DNA of 64,000 nt from the NCBI GenBank assembly GCA_023374025.1, contig SIJG01000141.1, positions 34,850-98,849 of the forward strand, read 5' to 3'. This DNA comes from Heterodera schachtii. Lineage: Eukaryota; Nematoda; Chromadorea; Rhabditida; Heteroderidae. The notes under the pieces were generated by a model. The model had not been told where the DNA came from. It saw only the letters and a program-made list of their open reading frames with translations, and did no database searches. Position 1 is the first letter of the stretch; every line of letters starts with the position of its first letter. Made by a program: the position numbers and the translations under genes. Shown here piece after piece: positions 1-11,269 of this stretch.

Positions 1-795
1 AAACCTTAGCTTAGATAAGCGTAAAATTCTATGATTTTTTTAAAAATTTTATGATATAAAATAGAGAAAAAATATAAATATTAATAAAAAATTAAAAATT
101 TCATAGTCTTTATTTCCCGCACTAAAAAATTGCCGTGGTCAAAAGAGAAGAGATAATCCGAAGAAATTTTCTAAAAATGTGGTTTTTATTTATTTTTTCC
201 CACCCAAACAAAAAAACAATAGGAGAGGGTGGGATTTTAACCAAATCATTTTCCTAAAATATTTAACAAATTTAAATTGTTTTACTTGCTCAAATCAATT
301 GGTGGTCCAAAAACGGCATCGCACTCGCGCAGTAAAAAAACGAACCAATCAATATCTATAGGCTGCGGGATTGTGCCAAATTAATGGCTTGGGAGTCCTT
401 TTACATTTTTAATCGCTTTTCTTTGCTTTTGCAATTACTCTTTTTCTCTAATTCTCTCCTCTCTCCTATAGTGAATGCGCATCTCTCTGCCCAGGGGGGG
501 GCCAAGATTTTTATCCCTATACTACTAACATTTGTCTTAATTCGGTTTTTCAAATATGTAAATTAAAATATTTAGGCGTGAAAATGGATTTTCCCGGTGT
601 GCCATGTCTAATGACTTCCAAATCGCAAACATCGTACGAAAGAATGTTCACATTTTTGCGTGCTGCGTGGCCAAATTTTGCTCCCATTTCTTTTTTCCGT
701 GGGTTTTGAAATGGCTATGTCAAATGATGGCTTTTCGACCTCTCATTGATGGTCAGAAAAGAAATGTTATTTTCAATTTTTAAATAATTTTTTAG
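1..795. other. AT-rich intergenic DNA
   Basis: No reading frame here has recognisable domain content and no repeat stands out. The short open frames at 179-566 are low-complexity and hydrophobic, as expected by chance in AT-rich DNA. Confidence 0.5.
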
Positions 796-1160
796 GCTTT
801 TGGACAATTATGTTGGGCGTCCTCGTCCCCATGGCACATGGTCGCAACCGTTGTTCCGTCCGGACCAGTGGAACATCTACCAATGGACATTGGATGTAGA
901 TGCGAGGTAAGTACAACAACGCAGAAGCGGAGCACCACCGTTTGCAGGGCGCATTCAATTGTCGTCATCCATCATTGTGGCATTTCATTGATGTTCTTCG
1001 ACGTGAACAGAAGATTGCCGACCACAAATACAATTCTGCGATCGCTGGATTGTCACCTGAGAAAAAGAGAGGAAAATCCACCCAACTCCAGTCCAATCAA
1101 TTTCACATTATTTTGGAATTTCTTCGAGGCATTTCCCACAATTACCAAATAAACCCTTGA
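796..1160 (+). pseudogene. MULE-type transposase C-terminal relic
   Basis: Two frames carry adjoining pieces of one former coding region. The first, ending near 905, reads a WSQPLFRPDQWNIYQW-type stretch. The second, from 900, reads YNNAEAEHHRLQGAFNCRHP followed by a Leu/Arg-rich helix. An NN-x-E-x-H-x-R-[LF]-N motif followed by HP-x-[LI]-W-x-F-[IL] is typical of the C-terminal end of Mutator-like (MULE) transposases in animals. The frames are offset by a few bases (a gtaag string at about 904-908), so this is a broken remnant with no upstream DDE core in view. The assignment rests on motif memory, not alignment. Confidence 0.5.
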
Positions 1161-1271
1161 AAATTTTTGCTTTTTGTTACCTATTTATTATTGTTTTTTT
1201 ATATGTATTGATAAAGCGTTAGGTTTTTTGGTTTGTTGATTTTAACAAAGTTTTGAATTTTTATATTTTTT

Positions 1272-1345
1272 TGGCGCCGAAATGCGGGCGCCGAAACGAG
1301 CTGGCGCCGAAACACGAGCGCCGAAACGCGAGCGCCGAAACGCAG
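1272..1345. repeat. GCGCCGAAACG minisatellite
   Basis: About five tandem units of 14-16 bp built on GGCGCCGAAACG stand out as GC-rich in AT-rich surroundings. The array abuts a minus-strand relic of the local gene family. One isolated GGCGCCGAAAC also occurs near 63,112. Confidence 0.8.
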
Positions 1346-1492
1346 TGGACCCATTTTTTGACATTCCAATTCTTTCTCATAAAATACACAATGCCAATAT
1401 ATGCCTCATATTTTTCCTTTGTAAATTCACTGATTTGCATTTTCTGACCATTTTTCACAAATGTAATTAGCATTTTGTCTTCTCCCTAATTA
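1346..1492 (-). pseudogene. Two-module family, 5' exon fragment
   Basis: Read on the minus strand, this matches the beginning of the intact family gene at 6441 (MLI-x-F-x-K-x-G, then a KYEA-x-x-GI-x-YFMR-type stretch). The reading frame continues only about 45 codons and then runs into the GCGCCGAAACG minisatellite, so the rest of the gene is missing. It is a partial copy. Confidence 0.65.
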
Positions 1493-1844
1493 AAAATTAT
1501 TACACAAATTAATTACCTAATTAAAATGACTTACCACTGTAATTGCATTTGATCTATAAACTAAAAACGAATAATAATAATAAAAGGAATTATAGAAAAA
1601 GAATAAAACATTTTTTTTCTTAAATAAAATTACATATTTGAATGAAATTAAAAGAGCATTAATTATTTTCAATTTTTTTATCATAAAAGTGAATTATAAA
1701 TATTTTTTATTAAGAAATTAGTTAATATCTATATAACTATAATAAACATTATACATAAAATAATTTAATTTATTTTTCATAATTAATAAAAGGAAAAATG
1801 GAAAATTACACTGCCTTATAAAAGGAGCACAAATATGATTTTAA

Positions 1845-2330
1845 ATAATGCTCATCAGTAGAATTATCCAAATAAGCCTTATTTGATTATTAAATGATTC
1901 AATGTTTAAAAATTGGGACTGATCATCAGTAGGATTATCCAAAATTTATTTTTTAAATATAATTTTTGTATCTCTCAAAATATGAGTTAATTGCATTATG
2001 TATTAAAAATGTAAAATTAGCAACGCAAATTCGAATCAGTTGCGGTACCGAACCGCACAGGCTTTGGAAAATTCTATGATTTTTTATTTGTGAAGTGTGG
2101 AAAATAAATGTTTAAAAATATTCTCCCAATTTTTATTCGTGCATTTTGACATTAATTTTCCATTCTAATTCATAATTCAATTCATTACATATTTTGATGG
2201 ATATCCAATTTATATGAGTAAAAAAATAGATTTGGTTAATCCTACTTATGATCAATCCCAATTTTTTTAAATTGCATCATTATTTAATATAATAAACATG
2301 CAATTTAAGTAGATTTGGATAAAATCATTT
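1845..2330. promoter_or_regulatory. GGATTATCC motif copies
   Basis: Copies of a motif near GATCATCAGTAGGATTATCC occur at about 1855, 1922 and, in opposite orientation, 2235. A TTATAAAAGG-like string lies near 1817. The same pairing recurs beside other copies of the two-module gene family. A promoter role is inferred from position; a dispersed repeat is the alternative. Confidence 0.4.
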
Positions 2331-2424
2331 TCCATATTATTATTTTTCATCAATTTTTGATTCAATTTTCAAATGCAATTCCATTGGTGAGTTAATTAAT
2401 CAGGGTAATTAATTTCTATAAGCC

Positions 2425-2578
2425 ATTTCATTTTGACACATTGCCAATTCCTTCTCATAAAAAACACAATGCCAAGATAAGCTTCGTATTTTTGCATTGA
2501 ATATTCACTCATTTGCGTTTATTGGTGACCTTTCATAAATGCAATTAGCATTTTAGCATCAACCTAATTAATTCAATG
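2425..2578 (-). pseudogene. Two-module family, 5' exon fragment
   Basis: This minus-strand segment corresponds to the first roughly 50 codons of the family gene at 6441 (initial MLI-x-FMKGHQ region, then the YEA-x-LGI-x-YFMR stretch). It ends at a junction with a plus-strand fragment of a different part of the same family, so it is a rearranged partial copy. Confidence 0.65.
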
Positions 2579-2589
2579 ATTTCATCATT

Positions 2590-3364
2590 TAATTACCTAA
2601 AAGCGGAAGAAAGGGCAAAAGAAACCCATGGTTTTTGGACTGCCAAGAAATAAATGATGACAAACATTTTATAATTATGGAATCAAAATTCGATAATAGA
2701 TGGACATGGGTACGACTTAACATTAAATGAAAATTATATAAATTCAAAATTTAGATTGAAGATGCTCTTTTTTCGGAATTTGTCAAAAGATTAGCGACAA
2801 ATTCAGCGAAATCTTTAGAAATGGCTGATGAATATTCAAAGCATAAATACGAAACCCATCTTGGCCTTATGTATTTGATGCGAGAGAATTGGCAATGCGA
2901 CAAAATTAAGGAGAAATTTGAAGAATATGAGCGGACAGAATGCCAAGTGAAAAGGCCAATAAATTATGCCAATCTTTGCGTATAGTTACAGAGGTCATCA
3001 ATTGGAAATAATTTACTTCATCAAAACCCTGAATGATATTTCGAAATGTTTTTGGGAAGCGGAGGATACATTGATGGAAAACAAAAATTGTCGGAAGACT
3101 GTTTTAGTAAATGAGATAGAATTGAATTATGAAATTAAAGAGGAAGAAATTTGGTTGAATAAATTTAAACAAAATGAAGCCAATCTTCGACAGAATTTGA
3201 GGAAAAAATGGAAAAAATGTATCAAAAAATGAAACAAATTCCAAGGAAGAAAAGGCAAAATTAAAAAAGCAATTGAAAATGCAGCAGGTTTTTATGAAAA
3301 ACAACGTCTGAGATCTGAATATAATGCCAAATTTGGCACCTTCGATTCGTCACCATTTGCATAA
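2590..3364 (+). pseudogene. Two-module family, 3' part, broken
   Basis: Plus-strand pieces match exon 2 and exon 3 of the intact gene at 6441-7926: an SKHKYETHLGLMYLMRENWQ stretch near 2836-2895, then NCRKTVLVNEIELNYEIKEE near 3090-3140, and a final FGTFDSSPFA-like C-terminus near 3330-3363. Frame changes near 2945-2970 and 3180-3240 prevent one continuous product. The whole segment is repeated in reverse orientation at 9437-10595. Confidence 0.7.
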
Positions 3365-3738
3365 TTTATTTTATTGCACAAAACCAGTGCTTATTATTAG
3401 ATCATTTCCAATTTCTTATTTTTAGGCATTTCAATAGCATTGGGGGTTAGTTAAGCTAACAAATTTTATTAAATTCTAAGATTTTTCAATTTTGGATTAA
3501 ATTAAATTTAGATATGCTATTGAAATGCCCTATTTTTCATTAAGCATGTTTCTGTCTTCATTCTCCTATTTATTTTTCGATTTATTTTGCAATTTTTCTT
3601 TTCAATTATCACTTTATATTCTTTCTGTCTACACTTTTGCTTTTCCTTTCACAGTTATAAATTTCATTAATTATATTAAAATAAAATTTGATTTCATTTT
3701 TCAAAGCAGAACATTCTAAAAAATTCGACTGTCTCAAG
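2590..3738 (+). repeat. Inverted duplication, left arm
   Basis: About 1.15 kb that recurs as its reverse complement at 9437-10595 with few differences. The arm contains a broken two-module family gene and the downstream element that also forms the 3400-5342 inverted repeat. Confidence 0.8.
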
Positions 3739-3920
3739 TGATCGTCGTTTATTGACTAAAATAATAAATTTTGTGATCATGTGACAGAAATTACTTTAAA
3801 AATATCGGATTAAGCCCAATTGTAAATCGGGTAAAGTGTTTTCTTTCCCGGATGATAGAATTTTTAAAAAATTGTTCCTATATTTTTAATGAATTTACTA
3901 ATTATGAAATGGCACAATGT
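3400..3920 (+). repeat. Fold-back element, left arm
   Basis: About 500 bp repeated in reverse orientation at about 4840-5342, with roughly 0.9 kb between the arms. The arms begin near TTAGATCATTTCC and run past GATCATGTGACAG and TCTATCATCC to about 3920. No transposase lies between them, so this resembles a non-autonomous fold-back or MITE-like element. Diverged relatives of part of the arm occur at 13,660-13,745 and 16,610-16,870. Confidence 0.8.
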
Positions 3921-3998
3921 CAAACGAATCGCAAATATTTACACAATTTATATGCATAAATTTCGACTCTATGTTAAGGTTTATTCAAATATTTATTG

Positions 3999-4171
3999 CT
4001 CTCTCTCTCTCTCTCTTCCTTTTTTTCACTTTCACTTTCATTCTCTCATGCTTCGTCTCTCTTCCTTCTCTCTCTCTCTCTCTAGTTCTCTCCCTTTTTT
4101 CTCTTTCTTTCTTTATTTCCTCGTCTCTTTTTTTCTCTATTTCTCTCTCTCCTCTTTTCTTTCTCTCTTTT
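3999..4171 (+). repeat. CT-rich (polypyrimidine) tract
   Basis: Runs of CT dinucleotides interrupted by TTT and TTC extend for about 170 bp on the plus strand, inside the spacer of the 3400-5342 inverted repeat. Open frames over it are compositional artefacts. Confidence 0.9.
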
Positions 4172-4839
4172 ACCGCGGACTGACACTTGCGGACGGACAT
4201 TTTTGGACAATTTTGGGAAAAAATAAAAAATTACCTTAAAAAACATTTTAAAAAAATTTTCTAAATACATGGAATGGAAAATTTGGCCTAATTTCAGACA
4301 CAAGGAAAAAGTTCCGGAATAAAATTTATTTTTATAGTTTCAAATAACAGAGATATATAAGTACTGGAAACCAGCTGCAGGATTCCGATTTAGACATCCG
4401 ATTCCCGATATTTTTGGTCTTCCGATTTCCCTTTCCGAAAATTTTTGGGGCCTCGGAAGGCTATGCTTATTGAACCATAGAGCAAGATTTATCTAGTGTT
4501 CTTCCCCGGTTCTCTGGGAAAGAAAAGTCGGGGAGTAGATAGCAAATCCCCCAACAAGACTTGTGTGGTATTAGTGACTCTTTGACCCTTTATTTGGTTG
4601 ATTGTATTTTTTGGCATAATGTTTATTTGAATTCGAACCAAATATATATATGTTTTTTTCAGTTGCATTGGTGAATTTTGTTGCTTGTGCTAATTTTAGG
4701 CCTTTTATTGGTCGCCGATTTTTGGGTTTTTATTATTTTGTCGTGGACTGATTTTATTTATTTTGGATTGTCTTTTAATTATTCGCTGCATAAATTTATT
4801 TTGTTTGGGGTTTCATTTTAAAAGCAGGTGTTTGCCAAT

Positions 4840-5342
4840 TTTAAATTCATTAAAAATATAGGAACAATTTTTTAAAAATTCTATCATCCGGGAAAGAAAA
4901 CACTTTACCCGATTTACAATTGGGCTTAATCCGATATTTTTAAAGTAATTTCTGTCACATGATCACAAAATTTATTATTTTAGTCAATAAACGACGATCA
5001 CTTGAGACAGTCGAATTTTTTAGAATGTTCTGCTTTGAAAAATGAAATCAAATTTTATTTTAATATAATTAATGAAATTTATAACTGTGAAAGGAAAAGC
5101 AAAAGTGTAGACAGAAAGAATATAAAGTGATAATTGAAAAGAAAAATTGCAAAACAAAATCGAAAAATAAATAAGAGAAAAAGACAGAAACATGCTTAAT
5201 GAAAAATAGGGCATTTCAATAGCATATCTAAATTTAATTTAATCCAAAATTGAAAAAATATTAGAATTTAGTAAAATTTGTTAGCTTAACTAACCCCCAA
5301 TGCATTGAAATGCCTAAAAATAAGAAATTGGAAATGATCTAA
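4840..5342 (-). repeat. Fold-back element, right arm
   Basis: Reverse complement of 3400-3920. The outer end is at AAATGATCTAA near 5342, after which similarity to the left flank stops. Confidence 0.8.
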
Positions 5343-6020
5343 TTTTCAAAATTTTTTGTTTGTGTTTTGCTTTGTGTTTTTGCATGCAATTTTTACAATT
5401 TACGCACCAGAATAATTCTGATTATTCCGGAACAATATTCTGACTGAAAATTCTGGAAAATTCAGAATTGTTCTGAAAATAAAAATAAATTAAATTAAAT
5501 TAAATTAAGCTTAATAAAATAAAATAAAATAGGGGAGGGGGGCGGGGCGGGGTCGGGTGGCGCGAAGCGCCCTCCAAATTAAATTGATTGCTAATTACAC
5601 CCTCCCCCCCCCCCATTTGCAGTACATATTGGAGCAGTTGTGGCAGTTTAACAAATGCATTTTTAACGCAAAAACAAAACATTCCATTTTTCAAATACAT
5701 TTTTAACGCAAAACAAAAACAAAACGCCACGCCAATTCAAACAATGGCAGATATATACATACACACACTCAACTTTAGTATATAGGATTTTGTTACCTTT
5801 TGGCGTTTTTCTTCATTATTTTGTTGGCATTTTTTATATTTCTTTAGAGCAATAAACAAAATTAGTGCAATTTTCGAATAATTTTGCCTAAACTTTAAAT
5901 TTTCATCTGCTTTTCTTCTAAATACTTTTTAATAAATAAAATTCAAATTCCTCAACGGATGCAAAATGTCAACAGCCAGCCAAAACAAACAACAAAAAAA
6001 CACCGGAAAAATGCCAAAAA
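5343..6020. other. Intergenic DNA with G/C homopolymer runs
   Basis: Contains a short AATTCTG-rich stretch (5410-5475), a TTAAA-rich run, and G and C homopolymers at 5530-5620. No supported gene was seen. Confidence 0.4.
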
Positions 6021-6029
6021 ACAGCGGAT

Positions 6030-6255
6030 TTGGCTAATCCTACTGATGATCAACTAATTTTTTATTTATTACATCGTTCTTTAATAGGATAAATAATTAT
6101 ATTAATTAGATTTGGCTAATCCTACTGATGATCAACTAATTTTTTATTTATTATATCGTTCTTTAATATGATAAATAATTATATTAAGTAGATTTGGATA
6201 ATCCTACTGATGATTATTATTTCAAAATAAATTTTTTGCTTCGTTTATAAGGCTT
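6030..6255 (+). promoter_or_regulatory. Three GGATAATCC-type motifs plus TTATAAGGC
   Basis: Three near-identical copies of a TTTGG-[CA]-TAATCCTACTGATGAT motif lie at about 6033, 6108 and 6190, spaced by 70-80 bp. A GTTTATAAGGCTTCC string follows at about 6243, roughly 200 bp upstream of the intact family gene starting at 6441. The motif contains a GGATAATCC near-palindrome. Position suggests a promoter region; function is inferred only. Confidence 0.45.
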
Positions 6256-6440
6256 CCATTTTCATTTTCATAATTACTTTACTTCATTAAGGGAAAATAG
6301 AATGTTCTATTCTTTTTTTAAAATTCCTTTCCTTATTATTATTCATCATTTTTTAATTCATCTTTCAAATGCTATTCCATCGGTGAGTTAATTATGTAAT
6401 TAAATGATGAAATCATTGGATTATTTAGGTCGATGACAAA

Positions 6441-7926
6441 ATGCTAATTGCATTTATGAAAGGTCACCAAGAAACGCAAATTAGTGAATATTCAAAACAG
6501 AAATACGAGGCACACCTTGGCATTATGTATTATATGAAAAACATTTGGCAATGCGAGAAAATTGCTGATGAATTTGACGAATATGAACGGACAGAATGCC
6601 AAAAATATCGCAAATATTTGGACATTTTGTACGAATATTTGTACAGAGAATACGTCGGAATTCCAACAGTGAAACCAAAATTTGTATTTAAAAAACAAAT
6701 TGAAATTGATGGGCCAATAATTTATGCGGTGGATTGTTTGGTCAGAATTTCAGCATTTTATTTTATAACAAGGATGGGACAACAAAATGAATATAAATTA
6801 AAGAATATATTCATTATGAATGTAAATTTTGAACCAAAATTGTTGAATGAGGAGCGATTAAATTATGAAATAGAATTAGAAAATGAATCAAAATTGCCAA
6901 TTAATGAAATGATTTTGGAATTGGCAATTCAATCAGCGGATGAATGGCAAACAAATGAATCTTTGGATGGAATATTACGAGAAAATTTTGACAAAAATTT
7001 GGAGCAAATGCTTAAAAAAGTGGTAGAAAATTGGAAAATAAAATATCCATGGCTTAAAATAAATGAAGACTACCATAAAATAATAGTGGAATCACAATTC
7101 AATGATAGATATACATGGGTAAGTTTTCAATTATCATAAAAATTATTTCAATGAATTTTTATTTGAATTACTCAAAATTTAGACAGAAGATGCTGTATTT
7201 TGTGAATTTGTCAAAAGACGGACGACAAATCTTGAGAAATTTGCTAGACTTTCTGAAAGATATATTGCCCAAAGATTTGTGCATCTTTTACCCGTCAACT
7301 TTGGCTTTGTGTATTTGATGAGAGAGAATTGGCACTGTGACAAAATTGAAAACGAATTTCAAGAAAAATGCCAAAAATATCGCAAATATTTGCACATTTT
7401 TTACGAATTTTTGTTCCGACTTTATGTTGAAGGTTTGACAATTATTAATTAGAAATATTTGATTTTTAATAATAAATATTATTTTTAAGGTAAAAATGCT
7501 GAATTGACTTATCTTTTGCCGGCGGTGAAGCCAATATTTACGGGTCATCATGAAAACCGTATTAGCTTAACTGATTTTTTAAAACATATGGACAAAATTT
7601 CAAAAAATTTTTTCAACAAAAATGAAAGTGAAATAAAATATAAAATTAAATTGCAAAATGAGGAAGAATTAAATTATGAAATAAAAGAGGATAAAAGTGG
7701 GATAAATCCATTAAAAACTGAAAATGAAACAAAAATTGCCAAATTTCGAAAGAAATTTGAACGAAAAATGGAAAGTTTATGCGAAAATGCCAAGGAAAAT
7801 GCCAAGGAAGCAAAGGCAAAATTGGAAAAAGCAAAATCAGAAACAGAAGATGGTGTTGAAAAAATTGATATGGATCGTGTCTATAATTACGAATTTGGCA
7901 TTTTCAATTCATCGCCATTTTCATAA
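6441..7926 (+). CDS. Two-module family protein, intact copy
   Basis: Three exons fit together in phase: 6441-7118, 7183-7432 and 7490-7926, with GT-AG introns of 64 and 57 nt, giving about 454 aa. I do not recognise the family. The protein contains two related modules. Each has an E-Y-x-K-x-KYEAHLGI-x-Y-x-MREN-W-x-C-[DE]-KI-like helix, a CQKYRKYLDILYE-like helix, a V-KP-x-F segment, and an N-E-E-x-LNYEI segment followed by charged helices. The C-terminal 60 residues are Lys/Glu/Ala-rich and probably coiled coil. No signal peptide or membrane span is evident. An upstream exon ending near 6382 (before GTGAGT) and joining an acceptor at about 6430 is possible, so the true N-terminus may lie further 5'. 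Other copies in the window are broken; this one keeps open frames and splice sites. Confidence 0.65.
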
Positions 7927-7929
7927 ATT

Positions 7930-9436
7930 TTTTGGCTGCCCACAAAATTCGGGCTCTTCTGCTGATCATTTCCTATTTTCTATTCGTTTTTCATTTAGAA
8001 TTTTATTCTGTCATTCTTTCTAGTTTTAAATATTTTTGTAGTTTTCTTTATATTTTTCTTTTAAAATTGCTATTTTAGTATAATTTATTTTGATAAAATA
8101 GTTTTTAAATTTTCTCTAGCGACACATTTTAAGAACAAATGATAATTTTGAATGCTAAGCTAATATGAAAATAAAGCAAGAAAACCCAATTTTCACAATT
8201 TATCAGAAACAAATAAAAATCAAAAATTCATAACTTTTACCGGATGTGGTGACCGACAGGATTAATCCCGCAAAATCCCTTAAATTAAAAAAAATGCGGG
8301 ATTGCGGACTGGGATCCTGCAAAATCTCGTACGGTATCCCATATCATTAGCCAAATTTGGCAGCACTTTCAATTACTCGACATTCGGAGAAGATTAAGAT
8401 AAAGAACATGGGAAGGTATTTGATGACAAACAAAATATGTATTTAAAAACGAAATTTAAAAAAAAATATATATAAAAATAGTCAAAAAATGAAAATTTGT
8501 TAAAAATTCAAAAGAAAATATTAAAAAGAGCACCAAAGGACTCAACAGTATCACCATTTGGAGACTTGGAACTTAAAAAATTAAGCATTTGTGGCACCTA
8601 ATCCCACAGAATCAAACCTGCAAAAACAAGCAATTCACGCATTTATGAAAAAATTCGGGTTTACGAATGGATCCCGCAAATCCGGCACGGTGCCCTTAAA
8701 AATAGGACGCAAAATCAGGCGAAAAATGAGAAATTTTCAAAAAGTTAGCAACATCAATATTTGGTGCATTTTTCTGCTTTAAAATAACAAATAACAATAA
8801 CAAATTATATAAAAAAAATCGGGGGGAATTATCTTCATCGGCTTCGCGGCCAAGAAAAATCTCAACGCAGAGCTTCAGGACCTGTACCATTCGAAAGCTG
8901 ACAGTTTTTAGAAACTTTAGAACCAGAGACTTTAATTTGTGCAGAAGAAAAATTTCGAGAAAAACAGGGTTAAAGAAAAAAAACCCGGCTTTTTACAATT
9001 GGGCAAAAATGGGTTGTAAAATGTGTGTTTTCACATTATTTCTCGGGAAGCGTAAGAGCTACGGTTTTGCGCTAATCGAACAATTTGTAGAGCTCGTCGA
9101 GAGAAAGGGTGAGAAAAAAATTTCGTAGCTCTACCAAAAACTCGAACAAAGTAATACCCCTGCAAAGTCGAAAAAAGGAGATTTTTTTTCTTCCGGAAAA
9201 TCATGGAATTTTACGGAATTTAACGGATTTTGACGATTTCTGAACTTTTTTTGAGGTTTAAGCCTAATATCCTACCTTAGTAATTGAGGCGCGTCAGTTC
9301 GCCGAATGGTTTTAGATACTATAAGAAAAAGGCTATCTTTAAAATAAATCTCCGGAACGGGAACCGGGAGCGGACTGAAACATGGCATGGATATGCAACT
9401 TGGTCTGCCTCTTCTAATCACCGTTGTACCTCTTCT
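7930..9436. other. Intergenic DNA, no supported gene
   Basis: AT-rich sequence. Short open frames at 8591-9128 lack recognisable content and splice context. There is no similarity to the local gene family until the inverted duplication starts at about 9437. Confidence 0.4.
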
Positions 9437-10595
9437 AAACGATCACTTGAGACAGTCGAATTTTTTAGAATGTTCTGCTTTGAAAAATGAAATCAAATTT
9501 TATTTTAATATAATTAATGAAATTTATAACTGTGAAAGGAAAAGCAAAAGTGTAGACAGAAAGAATATAAAGTGATAATTGAAAAGAAAAATTGCAAAAC
9601 AAAATCGAAAAATAAATAAGAGAAAAAGACAGAAACATGCTTAATGAAAAATAGGGCATTTCAATAGCATATCTAAATTTAATTTAATCCAAAATTGAAA
9701 AAATATTAGAATTTAGTAAAATATTTGTTAGTTTAACTAACCCCCAATGCTATTGAAATGCCTAAAAATAAGAAATTGGAAATGATCTAATAATAAGCAC
9801 TGGTTTTGTGCAACAAAATAAATTATGCAAATGGTGACGAATCGAAAGTGCCAAATTTGGCATTATATTCAGATCTCAGACGTTGTTTTTCATAAAAAAC
9901 TGCTGCATTTTCAATTGCTTTTTCCAATTTTGCCTTTTCTTCCTTGGCATTTTGTTTCATTTTTTCATACATTTTTTCCATATTTCCTCAAATTCTGTCG
10001 AAGATTGGCTTCATTTTGTTTAAATTTATTCAACCAAATTTCTTCCTCTTTAATTTCATAATTCAATTCTATCTCATTTACTAAAACAGTCTTCCAACAA
10101 TTTTTGTTTTCCATCAATGTATCCTCCGCTTCCCAAAAACATTTCGAAATATCATTCAGGGTTTTGATGAAGTAAATTATTTCCAATTGATGACCTCTGT
10201 AACTATACGCAAAGATTGGCATAATTTATTGGCCTTTTCACTTGGCATTCTGTCCGCTCATATTCTTCAAATTTCTCCTTAATTTTGTCGCATTGCCAAT
10301 TCTCTCGCATCAAATACATAAGGCCAAGATGGGTTTCGTATTTATGCTTTGAATATTCATCAGCCATTTCTAAAGATTTCGCTGAATTTGTCGCTAATCT
10401 TTTGACAAATTCCGAAAAAAAGAGCATCTTCAATCTAAATTTTGAATTTATATAATTTTCATTTAATGTTAAGTCGTACCCATGTCCATCTATTATCGAA
10501 TTTTGATTCAATAATTATAAAATGTTTGTCATCATTTATTTCTTGGCAGTCCAAAAACCATGGGTTTCTTTTGCCCTTTCTTCCGCTTTTTTAAA
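9437..10595 (-). repeat. Inverted duplication, right arm
   Basis: Reverse complement of 2590-3738. It begins abruptly at CGATCACTTGAGACAGTCG (about 9437), where the copy at 4990 continues for several hundred bases more, so this copy is truncated inside the fold-back arm. It carries the minus-strand counterpart of the broken gene at 2590-3364. Confidence 0.8.
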
Positions 10596-10745
10596 CATTT
10601 CCTCTAAATATTCTTTAAAATTTTTCTACCCAATTTTGTAGAATTATTCCGTCTAAACTTTCATTTGTTTGCCATTCATTCGCTGCGTCAATTGCCATTT
10701 GCAAAATCGTTTCATTAATTGGCAATTTTGGTTCATTTTTTAAAA
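9820..10745 (-). pseudogene. Two-module family, 3' part, broken
   Basis: Minus-strand pieces correspond to the end of module 1 (10,585-10,745, a WQTNES-type stretch), the second KYE-x-HLGL-x-YLMRENWQ helix (about 10,270-10,345), and the final exon with NEIELNYEIKEE (about 10,045-10,110). Frame breaks occur near 10,205 and 9,965. Module 1's 5' half is missing. Compared with the copy at 2590, this one has one base fewer in the polyA/T run near 9,975. Confidence 0.7.
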
Positions 10746-10779
10746 TAAACTAATTTATTTTAATAAACCAAAGCTTTCA

Positions 10780-11100
10780 TATGTATAAAGTTTAAAAAGA
10801 AATCGATACATGATGTTTCGAGGTAATGCTGATCGAGAGTCTCAGTCTCGAGGTCAAGTCTCGGTCTCGGGATTTTTGGTCTCGAGCAGCACTAGTGTTG
10901 GGTGACTCGCAAAGCTTTCACAAAAAATCGTCGTAAATTCAGCCCTGACTCTCCACCCCTCCACCCTCGGCCAAGCGTACGTCGTACGGGGACCCTGGTG
11001 GCCGACCCCTTGTACAGCAATGTGGCCAAACCTTTTTTTTTTAAATTTTTCTCAGTGACAAACTGAACAGTGACGAAATGATCAGTGACGAAATGATCGC
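10780..11100. other. Unclassified GC-richer repeat-like stretch
   Basis: Contains iterated GTCTCGAGGTC / GTCTCGG strings (10,835-10,890), a GTACGTCGTAC palindrome near 10,977, and three CAGTGACGAA repeats near 11,055-11,095. No gene or RNA family was recognised. Confidence 0.4.
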
Positions 11101-11107
11101 CCACCAA

Positions 11108-11268
11108 ATTTCTTCCTCATTTTGACACATTGCCAATTCCTTCTCATAAAAAACACAATGCCAAGATAAGCTTCGTATTTTTGCACTGAATATTCACTCA
11201 TTTGCGTTTCTTGGTGACCTTTCATAAATGCAATTAGCATTTTGTCCTCAATCTATTAATTAAAATGG
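11108..11268 (-). pseudogene. Two-module family, 5' exon fragment
   Basis: Nearly the same minus-strand fragment as 2425-2578: the beginning of the family coding region with a MLIAFMKGHQETQMSEYS-like start. It stops abruptly near 11,108 next to unrelated sequence. Confidence 0.65.
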
Positions 11269-11269
11269 A

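Noticed and set aside
3889..4303. Ser/Leu/Phe-rich and Lys/Glu/Arg-rich frames
   Set aside because: Products of the CT-rich tract and its complement.
10960..11040. GC-rich GTACGTCGTACGGGGACC stretch as a tRNA or snRNA
   Set aside because: No cloverleaf, B box or recognisable snRNA motif could be built.
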